From contig NZ_KB894500.1 in the NCBI RefSeq assembly GCF_000374485.1, forward strand, positions 109,350-173,349: a DNA stretch of 64,000 nt, read 5' to 3'. The DNA is from Algicola sagamiensis DSM 14643. Lineage in GTDB: Bacteria > Pseudomonadota > Gammaproteobacteria > Enterobacterales > Alteromonadaceae. Under the pieces are notes generated by a model, which worked only from the letters and a program-made list of their open reading frames with translations, was not told the origin of the DNA and searched no databases. The position numbers were made by a program, and so were the translations under genes. Positions 46,458 to 54,239 of this stretch are shown here, piece by piece (position 1 is the stretch's first letter; each line of letters begins with the position of its first letter).

Positions 46458-47141
46458 TTGAGACTTCTTTGGGTATTTTTTTTGGTTTGGCCAAGCTTGG
46501 GCGCAGCTGAAGTCTACCGCTTTATAGTGGAAGAGAACCCGCCTTATGTGGACCCGTACAGTTCTGGGAAGGGCGTTTTTGTAGAAAAAATTTCCGATGT
46601 GCTTGTGATGAATGACAAGGAGTTGGAGTTGTACTTTGACTTATGGCAAAACATCCCCCCGAGGCTGCATCCAGAAAAAGCGATAACGCTGACTTATCAG
46701 AAAGACGTCCAACTTATGGAAAAGTGGGCCTTTTCAAAACCTCTTTTTATATTGAAAACAGGCCTTTTGACCGAGGAAAGCACAACAATCCATTGGAAAC
46801 ATTTGCATGACTTACGTGGTTTTCGAATTGGCGTGACATCATCGGTGACCTATGGTGAAAAGTTTGAAGCATTTCGGACTCACCTCAAAATAATTGAAGC
46901 CCCATCTGATCTGCAAAATATCGAAGCAATTACCGGAAAAAAGATTGATTTTATGGTGGTTGAAAAATATATGCTTGATGAACTACTTGAATTCATCCCA
47001 ACAACCAAGAAGAATAGCCTACGTTGGATAGGCAAGCCGCTCATCCATGAAATGCCCGTTTACGCGATATGCTCAAGAAATTATGTTGGATGTCGCCAGC
47101 GATTAACTGTGCTGGAGGAGGGCTTAACGAAAGATAAATAA
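46458..47141 (+). CDS. Orphan periplasmic solute-binding protein
   Basis: 227 residues. The TTG at 46458 follows AAGGAGGACAA, an almost perfect Shine-Dalgarno, and begins the signal peptide RLLWVFFLVWPSLGAA exactly; the longer frame from 46416 has no site. The mature start VYRFIVEENPPYVDPYSSGK resembles the SBP_bac_3 proteins at 9011 and 26851 but is more divergent. No transporter genes are near. It is 7 bases from the M14 peptidase gene and probably co-transcribed, which suggests a link with peptide or amino-acid scavenging. Confidence 0.72.
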   Translation: MRLLWVFFLVWPSLGAAEVYRFIVEENPPYVDPYSSGKGVFVEKISDVLVMNDKELELYFDLWQNIPPRLHPEKAITLTYQKDVQLMEKWAFSKPLFILKTGLLTEESTTIHWKHLHDLRGFRIGVTSSVTYGEKFEAFRTHLKIIEAPSDLQNIEAITGKKIDFMVVEKYMLDELLEFIPTTKKNSLRWIGKPLIHEMPVYAICSRNYVGCRQRLTVLEEGLTKDK

Positions 47142-47148
47142 GGGGGAC

Positions 47149-48963
47149 ATGTTGTTTTCTCATCTCTGTAAGATCGCACTATTATTCTGTGTCACTAGTA
47201 GCCAACTTGTAATCAGCGCAACGCTATTTCCAAATGAATCTTTACTGCCCAAAAATACACCCTGGCATGGAAAAAGCCTGCAATTGATCGAAAAAAATCC
47301 GGATAAACAGACGCTGACAGAAAAAACCGACTTTACGAAAACCTTGAGTTACAAAGAGACGGTGACTTATCTCAAGCAACTCGAAAAGTCATATGACTGG
47401 ATCACGTTGGAGTCACTTGGACAAAGCCCGCAAGGGAGAACCATCTGGCTTGCCAAGATTGCTCACGGGGCAGTCTCTCCAGAAGCACTCCAAAAAAAGC
47501 CGACATTATTGCTCCAGGCAGGGATCCACAGTGGCGAAATTGATGGCAAAGATGCGACATTGATGTTTCTACGGGATCTGACCAAGGGTAAAAACACCAA
47601 GCTGCTTCATGACGTTAACTTGTTGTTTATTCCAATACTCAATGTAGATGGACATGAGTGGACGTCTCCTTATCATCGAGTGAATCAACGCGGGCCTTTG
47701 AATATGGGGTGGCGGACAACGGCTCAGAATTTAAATTTGAATCGTGACTATGCCAAGCTGGCTGCCCCTGAGATGCGTGCTTTAGTGAAAGTCTTTCGAC
47801 AATATCACATCGATCTTTATCTGGATGTGCACGTGACCAATGGTGAGCATTATCAATATGATATTACAATGGGCTTTAACCAACCATTTACGGCGATCTC
47901 TCCTCAAAGTGCGACATGGTTGAAGGAAAAGTATGTGCCTCACGTTTCTCAGGACCTGGAAAAGTGGGGGCATATCCCAGGGCCTTTGGTATTTGGTATG
48001 AATAAAAAGAACTTTCATGAAGGCATTGCTGGTTGGACGGCGAGCCCCCGATACTCAAATGGTTATGGTGATGTACGCCATGTCCCAACGATACTGGTTG
48101 AAAACCATAGTTTAAAACCATTCAAGCAACGCGTATTAGGGACTTATGTGCTTTTAAAAAGTACATTAGAACTGCTGGCAGCCGAACAAGGGCAGCAACT
48201 GAAATCAGCAATTCACCATGATAAACAACGTCAGCCAGATAAAGTGATACTGGGATGGAGTTATCCAGAGCAACCAACGGAGAAAGTCGCTTTCAAAGGG
48301 ATGGCTTATCAGCAACAAACAGACTCAATTACGGGTAAAGCGCAAGTTCGTTGGACGGGTAAGGCGCAGCATTATGAGCAACTTCCCGTGTACTGGCAAA
48401 ACCAGCCCAAGGTCATCGCACAGATGCCAAAGGCAATTTGGATCCCCCAAGAACATCAGCAGGTCATTGAAATATTAAAAGCACATGGGGTTGAAGTCAC
48501 TCACATCAAAACTGCCGAAGAGGTGAATGCGACTCAGTTTGAAGCCAAAGAGTTCAAATATAAGCCAGAACCCTATGAATCCCGCTCCGTTGTGACAGCT
48601 GAATTTCGTCAAAACCAAATCGTACGAAAGATGCCAGCGGGTTCTTATGTCATCAAAATGGATCAGAACTTATCTGAATTAGCCCTTGCATTACTCTATC
48701 CAGAGGCGCCGGACTCTTTACTATTTTGGGGATATTTTAATGGGATCTTTCAACGAACAGAATATATCGAGCCATATGCCCTGATCCCGCTCGCGCAGCA
48801 GATGATGCAAAGTGAGCCGTCGCTCAAGCAAGCATTCGAACAAAAGCTGAAGACCGACGAGGCGTTTGCAAAAGATGATAAGGCGAGAATGCGCTGGTTC
48901 TACGAAAAATCAAAATACTTCGATCAACGATACAAGCAGTACCCAGTATTGTTTGAGTATTAA
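47149..48963 (+). CDS. Secreted M14-family zinc carboxypeptidase
   Basis: 604 residues with an N-terminal signal peptide (to about residue 23). Metallopeptidase M14 signatures: zinc ligands in GIHSGEIDGKD, the later His in YLDVHVTNGEHY, LNLNRDYAKL, and the catalytic Glu in ILVENHSLKP. A further C-terminal region of about 220 residues is of unknown fold. It removes C-terminal amino acids from peptides outside the cell or in the periplasm. Probably one unit with the binding-protein gene before it; a hairpin follows. Confidence 0.9.
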   Translation: MLFSHLCKIALLFCVTSSQLVISATLFPNESLLPKNTPWHGKSLQLIEKNPDKQTLTEKTDFTKTLSYKETVTYLKQLEKSYDWITLESLGQSPQGRTIWLAKIAHGAVSPEALQKKPTLLLQAGIHSGEIDGKDATLMFLRDLTKGKNTKLLHDVNLLFIPILNVDGHEWTSPYHRVNQRGPLNMGWRTTAQNLNLNRDYAKLAAPEMRALVKVFRQYHIDLYLDVHVTNGEHYQYDITMGFNQPFTAISPQSATWLKEKYVPHVSQDLEKWGHIPGPLVFGMNKKNFHEGIAGWTASPRYSNGYGDVRHVPTILVENHSLKPFKQRVLGTYVLLKSTLELLAAEQGQQLKSAIHHDKQRQPDKVILGWSYPEQPTEKVAFKGMAYQQQTDSITGKAQVRWTGKAQHYEQLPVYWQNQPKVIAQMPKAIWIPQEHQQVIEILKAHGVEVTHIKTAEEVNATQFEAKEFKYKPEPYESRSVVTAEFRQNQIVRKMPAGSYVIKMDQNLSELALALLYPEAPDSLLFWGYFNGIFQRTEYIEPYALIPLAQQMMQSEPSLKQAFEQKLKTDEAFAKDDKARMRWFYEKSKYFDQRYKQYPVLFEY

Positions 48964-48970
48964 AGGTCGG

Positions 48971-49005
48971 TTGCGTATGCGATCGATTAGACATAGCATA
49001 CGCAA
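48971..49005. repeat. Inverted repeat after the M14 gene, possible terminator
   Basis: TTGCGTATGC and GCATACGCAA are perfect 10-base arms with a 15-base spacer, 8 bases after the M14 stop. No T run follows. Confidence 0.5.
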
Positions 49006-49037
49006 TTAGTTGAATCGCAGAACCCCTAGGTGTGATG

Positions 49038-49685
49038 ATGGAATTAAAAGTGATCCCAGTAACAGCGTTTGCACAAAACTGCTCGCTGATTATTTGTAAA
49101 CAGACAAATCAGGCTGCTTTTGTTGACCCAGGTGGTGAGCCAGAAAAATTAAAGCAGTTATTGAAGGAAAAACAGGTTACGCTGGAGAAGATTTTGCTCA
49201 CTCATGCTCACATCGATCATGTTGGTGCAGCAAAGGTACTCGCGGAAGAGTTTGAAGTGCCGATAGAAGGCCCACATCGCGATGATCAGTTTTGGCTGGA
49301 TATGCTGCCTCAGCAGGCTGCGATGTTCCAGTTTGATAAAGTTGAGGCATTTCATCCGAAGCGCTGGTTGGTTGAAGGAGATACAGTCAAGGTAGGGGCA
49401 CTATCCCTTGCTGTTTATCATTGCCCAGGTCATACCCCTGGACATGTCGTTTTTTATCAAGAAGCTCATCAAATTGTATGGGTAGGAGACGTGTTATTTC
49501 AAGGCTCTATTGGTCGAACTGACTTTCCGATGGGAGATCACCAACAACTGATCGACTCTATCCAGAAAAAGCTATGGCCATTGGGTGACTCGGTCACGTT
49601 TATCCCTGGACATGGCCCAACATCGACGATTGGTCATGAACGCGAACATAATCCTTTTGTTGCAGATAAATCGTTGAAGCAATAG
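49038..49685 (+). CDS. Metallo-beta-lactamase-fold hydrolase (GloB/YcbL-like)
   Basis: 215 residues. The metal-binding pattern THAHIDHVGAA is present, with CPGHTPGHV and VGDVLFQGSIGRTD, ending FIPGHGPTSTIGHE: the compact type without the C-terminal glyoxalase II domain. YcbL-like members are thioesterase/glyoxalase II-like hydrolases. ATGs at 49035 and 49038 and a GTG at 49032 are possible starts; AGG at 49028-49030 fits 49038. The gap after it (49686-49980) holds no gene or clear motif. Confidence 0.93.
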   Translation: MELKVIPVTAFAQNCSLIICKQTNQAAFVDPGGEPEKLKQLLKEKQVTLEKILLTHAHIDHVGAAKVLAEEFEVPIEGPHRDDQFWLDMLPQQAAMFQFDKVEAFHPKRWLVEGDTVKVGALSLAVYHCPGHTPGHVVFYQEAHQIVWVGDVLFQGSIGRTDFPMGDHQQLIDSIQKKLWPLGDSVTFIPGHGPTSTIGHEREHNPFVADKSLKQ

Positions 49686-49980
49686 GTAAACGCTTCGCTT
49701 AAAAAGAGATACTCAAACGACTTGTTTTGGGGATCGGCTCAGTGCCTGTTCCTAAATAAGTCACTTTTAATCAATGAAATATATCAAGCGTATGGACTTG
49801 GTAATTTATCGCTCATTGAGAATACTCAGTCATACTTTTTCTATCCAATACATATCTTCATAAAACAAATCAGACCCGTTTGTTACTACTAAAATATTAG
49901 TGACATATAGCGCTTATTTTTTCGATTCGAGATTCGGTGTGAAGTGGCACATGAATTTGACCAACTGTTAGGATGTAGTA

Positions 49981-51267
49981 ATGACGACGATTCAACCAAA
50001 ATCCCAGATAATTTCAAATGTTTCCTCTAAAAGAGCGCTCTTTGAGGGAAAAAATGAAAAAGCTCAGCAAGTCGGTGATAAGCCTGTCTCTTCACTTCCT
50101 AACAAGGGAAATGGAAAAATCTCTAACAGAATTGCGATGTATTTGAATAATGTTCAAGGTTCATCACAACCTCAAGCACAAAGAAAGCCGCTGAATATTA
50201 AAAAAGTGTCTTTTCAACCTATGCCAGTACAGCAAGAAGTCCAAAAAAAGGAAGTAAAGCATCAAGAGCAACCAGCGAAACACAAAGAGCCGACTTCAAC
50301 CCGTACCCTGCTTCAGCAGGTAAAATCTCAACAAAGTCCGCAACCAGAACAAACACAGAAAAAGCCAGAAGAAGTGAAAGTTAAGGCTGCAAGTGTACAT
50401 ACTGTAAGCGCCCAACAATCAGCTTCTGGATCAAAGATGGATATGATCAAGAACAGCGCCATTTTTAAAGCGGTGATCCAGCTTTTATTGAATACACTAC
50501 CTGGCACAAAATTTGAGCTTGCTTCACCGGATAAAGATCCGAAGTTACTGACAGGTGCTTACTTTGACCCAAAAACCAATACGGTCGTGTTAGACAAAAA
50601 TGCGCCTTTAGATACAACATTAGATAACTTGATTTTCGAGTTATGTAATGCAAAAAATGCAGCAAAGTTTGAGGCAATTAACCAAGCTTACCAGAAGGGG
50701 CAGATCACGCCATCAGAATACGGACAGCAATATGCAGCGGCTGAATTCGATACGCAAATGCGTTATACAGATATCTTTTTACAGTTAAAGAAGGATGGTC
50801 ATTCTTTGGCAAATAATGCACAACAAGCCTTAGCATGGGTGGATAGAACAGACTCAAACTACGTTCAAACAAAAGATACGACTCGTCTCTTTGAGAGTTT
50901 TATGAAAGAGCCACATGACAAGAAAGCGGATAAGTTGAGCACATCTTCTTTACCAACACCGGAAATGTATACTTTCGAAAAACTTGAAAAGTTAAGAGGC
51001 CCAGCGTTATTCAAGCGGTTAGAAGGTGAACTTGGTCAAGGAAAGATCCCACAAAAGCTTAGCTCGTGGATACGCCATGAATTCCCGACAGATAATTATG
51101 GCTACAAGCGTGCGAAAGCCTATGAAGAAGTTTTAGGACAGCTAAAAACAGAGTTGAAGAAAGACCCAGTATCTGTTGCAAAATTAGAGAATCTACAACT
51201 TCCAGAGCAACTTCTTGAGCATGCAACACTTCGTGCTGGTGCGAATGTAATGCCAAAAGTAAAATAA
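49981..51267 (+). CDS. Effector-like protein with disordered N-terminus, unknown function
   Basis: 428 residues. The first 145 are low-complexity, rich in Gln, Lys, Ser and Pro (MTTIQPKSQIISNVSSKRAL at the start), a style common in secreted effectors. A compact region follows (about 160-300): ELASPDKDPKLLTGAYFDP, NTVVLDKNAPLDTTLDNLIF, ELCNAKNAAKFEAINQAY, resembling degenerate metallopeptidase-like effector domains where ELCNA replaces the usual HEL-type motif. The remaining C-terminus is charged helices. No signal peptide. AGGA is well spaced before the ATG. No secretion-system genes are in the window. Confidence 0.55.
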   Translation: MTTIQPKSQIISNVSSKRALFEGKNEKAQQVGDKPVSSLPNKGNGKISNRIAMYLNNVQGSSQPQAQRKPLNIKKVSFQPMPVQQEVQKKEVKHQEQPAKHKEPTSTRTLLQQVKSQQSPQPEQTQKKPEEVKVKAASVHTVSAQQSASGSKMDMIKNSAIFKAVIQLLLNTLPGTKFELASPDKDPKLLTGAYFDPKTNTVVLDKNAPLDTTLDNLIFELCNAKNAAKFEAINQAYQKGQITPSEYGQQYAAAEFDTQMRYTDIFLQLKKDGHSLANNAQQALAWVDRTDSNYVQTKDTTRLFESFMKEPHDKKADKLSTSSLPTPEMYTFEKLEKLRGPALFKRLEGELGQGKIPQKLSSWIRHEFPTDNYGYKRAKAYEEVLGQLKTELKKDPVSVAKLENLQLPEQLLEHATLRAGANVMPKVK

Positions 51268-51277
51268 TCATACAACT

Positions 51278-51305
51278 GGCCTTCCTTACCTGAGTGAGGA
51301 AGGTC
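51278..51305 (+). terminator. Hairpin after the 49981 gene, possible terminator
   Basis: GGCCTTCCTTA and TGAGGAAGGTC pair over 11 positions (two G-U pairs) directly after the stop. No T run. The rest of the 304-base gap to the next gene holds only the predicted promoter at 51505. Confidence 0.5.
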
Positions 51306-51504
51306 AACTCAACGATTTGAAATCAAGCCGAATCTTCTCACGAGTCACTTCTCCAAAATACTTCCACGATAAGCCATTTTCCCTCGCATAATTCCTATGA
51401 TTATTCCCTTCATTATGATACGTTTAGACTCTTCGGTCAGCTTGCCAGCCATGACTATCGTTCTTCAAAAATACCGTTTATGTATGCCTGATGGGGCTTC
51501 TTTG

Positions 51505-51533
51505 TTGACATGATCACGGGGTATGGATGTTAT
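51505..51533 (+). promoter_or_regulatory. Predicted promoter of the acylase-acetyltransferase gene
   Basis: TTGACA at 51505-51510 and TGTTAT at 51528-51533 with a 17-base spacer, 38 bases before the ATG. The -35 matches consensus; the -10 is weaker. No Fur box is recognisable. Confidence 0.55.
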
Positions 51534-51571
51534 TCATATCGGACAATATCTCTTAAACAGACAGTGAATTC

Positions 51572-54175
51572 ATGACATTTCAAATCTATAGAGACGCGTG
51601 GGGGATCCCGCACATCAAAGCTTCGACTGAAGCTGAGCTTTCGTTTGCACAAGGCTACAATGCTGCTTGTGATCGAGGGTGGCAGCTTGAAGTGGAGCGA
51701 CATCGAGCAGAAGGAACAAGTGCCTCATTTTTAGGTGAAAAGTTCGTTGATTGGGACATTTTTGCGCGTCGTCTTCAGCTCAATGACACGGCCCGGCGTT
51801 GCTTTAGAAATCTAAAAGGTGAGACCCGAGCCTGGCTGATTGAATATGTCAGAGGGGTGAACACCGGTCTGCAAAAACAAAGTACGACTGAATTTGAAAA
51901 GTGCAACATTCAACCCGGAAAATGGGCGCCTTGGACACCGATCAGCATTTGGCTTTCCACACATATCTTACTGGGCAGTTTCCCCAGTAAACTTTGGAGA
52001 GAAGAGGTGTCAAAGCACCTTGGAGAGAATTATATCAATCTGTTTAGTGCTGAAGGCGTTTGGAGTGCAGGGAGTAATGGCTGGTATGTCAGTGCAGAAA
52101 GAACGCAAAACAATGCGCCGATTCTTGCAGGAGATCCGCACCGAATTATTGAGTTGCCGGGCTGCTATCAGCAAATCCATCTTGCTTGTGATGATTATGA
52201 AGTGATTGGATTTGCGGTACCAGGTATCCCTGGCGTTCAGCATTTTGGTCATGCAGGAGAAGTCGCTTGGTCCATTACAAATGCGATGGCAGACTGCCAG
52301 GATGTGTTCGAAGAAAAGTTGGAAAGGCGTGAGGATGGAATATTTGCACTTGGTGTCTCAGGTTTTGAGCCTGTTTCTTCCCATCATGAGACGATTGAGA
52401 TCCGAGGGCAAGATAGCCTCGAAATCGAAGTACTTGAGACCAAACGTGGTCCAATCATCATCGATGAAATTGATGAGGGGATATCGTTGAGTTTGCGCAC
52501 AACTGCACGTGCATTTGAAGACTCAGGGTTTGATGCAATTCGGGCTTTACTTCGCGCAAAAACAGTCTCCGATATTGATGAAGCATGCGATGCTTGGCGA
52601 GAACCTGTCAATGTTGTACAGGCAGCTGATCAATCAGGTGGGTTTATCTATCGGGTTGCAGGCGCTGTGCCCCAAAGGTCTTCAAAAAATTATTTCAGAA
52701 TTGTTCCTGCGTGGGACATTGAGCACCAATGGCAAGGGATCCAACAATGTAAAAAATCTTCCACACAAGAAGATGTGGTTGTCATGGCAAATCAAAGGGG
52801 TCTCGCGGAAAGTTATGGCACAGAGTTCGCGCCACCGCACCGGATGGAACGGATCCTACAGTTGCTTTCATCAAAAAAACAGTTCGGCCCAAAGGATATG
52901 ACGGCCATTCATACTGATACACAACTCGATTCTGCCAAACTTCTGATCGAATTTGTGTCAGCACAAGCGGATCTTGAACCGCCACTTTCGTCCATCAAAG
53001 ACCAATTATGCCGGTGGGATTTGAATATGGATGGAGATAGCCAAGAAGCAGCACTGTTTGCGTCATTACGTACAGCGGTTGTGAAGCGGTTGGCTACAAC
53101 CTCGTTATTCACACCATTGGGCAAATTAATCGTTGATGACAGCATATATTCACCGCTTTTCCATCCATGGCTATGCTTAACAACGCGTATCGGTTTTGCG
53201 CTGGAAAGTATCATTAAACAAGGGATCCCTGATGTGGATCTGAGTTTGATTGTTAGAGCATCATTAGCCGATGTTGCGCAATCCAAGGAGCAATGGTCAA
53301 AAGGTTGGGCAGATTTACACCGAGTCACACCTTGGAAAGCATTAGAGAGCAACGATGATTCCTCATGGCCTGGGATTGGCGGAGACCAAGATACGGTGAT
53401 GTCTTCAAGTAGTTTACCGGGTATTGCACATATTTGTTGGCGTGGCCCAGTAGCCCGATATGTCTGGGACTTAAGTGATATTTCTCAAAGTTTGTGGATT
53501 GTCCCATTTGGGGCATCAGGTCATTCAGAAGATCCGCATTATGCCGATCAATACAACAAATGGCGACACGGTGAACTCTTGCCAGTGAGCACGAACTGGC
53601 AGCAATTGCAGCTAGAACAGACGGTGATAACTCCAGATGAAACGTATCAAAAAGAAGGTGTTGATTGGGGACTTTATACAATCTCTCAAATTGACCCGAT
53701 TCAAGATGCAGCGTTGATATACAGTTGGGTGAGCGAGGAAAGAGCAGCGTTTTGGGGAATGACAGAATACACTCAGGAAGACGTGAAGGAAGTGTATGAA
53801 TATTTGAGCGCGATGGACAGCCACAATGTCTTTTTCTTAAAACTCGATGAACAACCGATTGCACTATTCCAACTTTATATGCCGCATGAGGAAGAAATGG
53901 CAGCTTTGTATGATTGTCAGGAAAGTGATATTGGGTTACACCTTTTCGTTGCACCAACAAGTGCACCTCGTAAAGGATTTACGAATCAAGTCTTAAGCGT
54001 GATCACTGAGTTTGTCTTCTCAAAAGAACATATCAGTCGAATCGTGATTGAGCCTGATGTGAGAAACCAAAAGTCGATTGCTCGATTCAATCAATTTGGG
54101 TTTAACTTCAGCGATCAGATCAGCTTGTCACATAAAGATGCTCAGTTGATGTTTTTGGAACGTAACGTTGTTTGA
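51572..54175 (+). CDS. Penicillin-acylase-family hydrolase fused to an IucB-type acetyltransferase
   Basis: 867 residues with no signal peptide. Residues 1-680: Ntn hydrolase of the penicillin acylase family (YRDAWGIPHIKASTEAELSF, NAACDRGWQLEVERHRAEGT, WSAGSNGWYVSAERT with the expected autocatalytic Ser168, LAGDPHR). Residues about 700-867: siderophore-type GNAT (Acetyltransf_8 / IucB-like): AAFWGMTEY, ESDIGLHLFVAP, RIVIEPDVRN, SHKDAQLMFLERN. Penicillin acylases are normally exported and the GNAT partner is cytosolic, so the fusion implies a cytoplasmic acylase acting with O/N-acyl transfer on one substrate. No siderophore synthesis gene is in the window. Confidence 0.88.
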   Translation: MTFQIYRDAWGIPHIKASTEAELSFAQGYNAACDRGWQLEVERHRAEGTSASFLGEKFVDWDIFARRLQLNDTARRCFRNLKGETRAWLIEYVRGVNTGLQKQSTTEFEKCNIQPGKWAPWTPISIWLSTHILLGSFPSKLWREEVSKHLGENYINLFSAEGVWSAGSNGWYVSAERTQNNAPILAGDPHRIIELPGCYQQIHLACDDYEVIGFAVPGIPGVQHFGHAGEVAWSITNAMADCQDVFEEKLERREDGIFALGVSGFEPVSSHHETIEIRGQDSLEIEVLETKRGPIIIDEIDEGISLSLRTTARAFEDSGFDAIRALLRAKTVSDIDEACDAWREPVNVVQAADQSGGFIYRVAGAVPQRSSKNYFRIVPAWDIEHQWQGIQQCKKSSTQEDVVVMANQRGLAESYGTEFAPPHRMERILQLLSSKKQFGPKDMTAIHTDTQLDSAKLLIEFVSAQADLEPPLSSIKDQLCRWDLNMDGDSQEAALFASLRTAVVKRLATTSLFTPLGKLIVDDSIYSPLFHPWLCLTTRIGFALESIIKQGIPDVDLSLIVRASLADVAQSKEQWSKGWADLHRVTPWKALESNDDSSWPGIGGDQDTVMSSSSLPGIAHICWRGPVARYVWDLSDISQSLWIVPFGASGHSEDPHYADQYNKWRHGELLPVSTNWQQLQLEQTVITPDETYQKEGVDWGLYTISQIDPIQDAALIYSWVSEERAAFWGMTEYTQEDVKEVYEYLSAMDSHNVFFLKLDEQPIALFQLYMPHEEEMAALYDCQESDIGLHLFVAPTSAPRKGFTNQVLSVITEFVFSKEHISRIVIEPDVRNQKSIARFNQFGFNFSDQISLSHKDAQLMFLERNVV

Positions 54176-54190
54176 TAAAGCCAGAAACAA

Positions 54191-54218
54191 AGAAGCCCCA
54201 ATGCAGGGGCTTCTATTT
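54191..54218. terminator. Terminator between the acylase fusion and the S46 gene
   Basis: AGAAGCCCC, loop AATGCA, GGGGCTTCT, then ATTT. It lies between two converging genes and can serve both; the T tract is short. Confidence 0.7.
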
Positions 54219-54239
54219 GAAGATAAAAATGTTTATCGA

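Noticed and set aside
51340..51440. Fur-like AT-rich sequence upstream of the acylase fusion (TGATTATTCCCTTCA)
   Set aside because: Only one half of the 7-1-7 pattern matches; too weak to call, although a siderophore link would have made it attractive.
53325..53966. Long open frame (213 codons) on the minus strand inside the acylase-acetyltransferase gene
   Set aside because: No Shine-Dalgarno, no recognisable domain, and the opposite frame is a well-conserved protein; it is an antisense shadow.
51572..54175. Siderophore biosynthesis cluster around the fusion gene
   Set aside because: Neighbours are an effector-like gene and an S46 peptidase; no synthetase, ornithine/lysine hydroxylase or dedicated receptor adjoins it.
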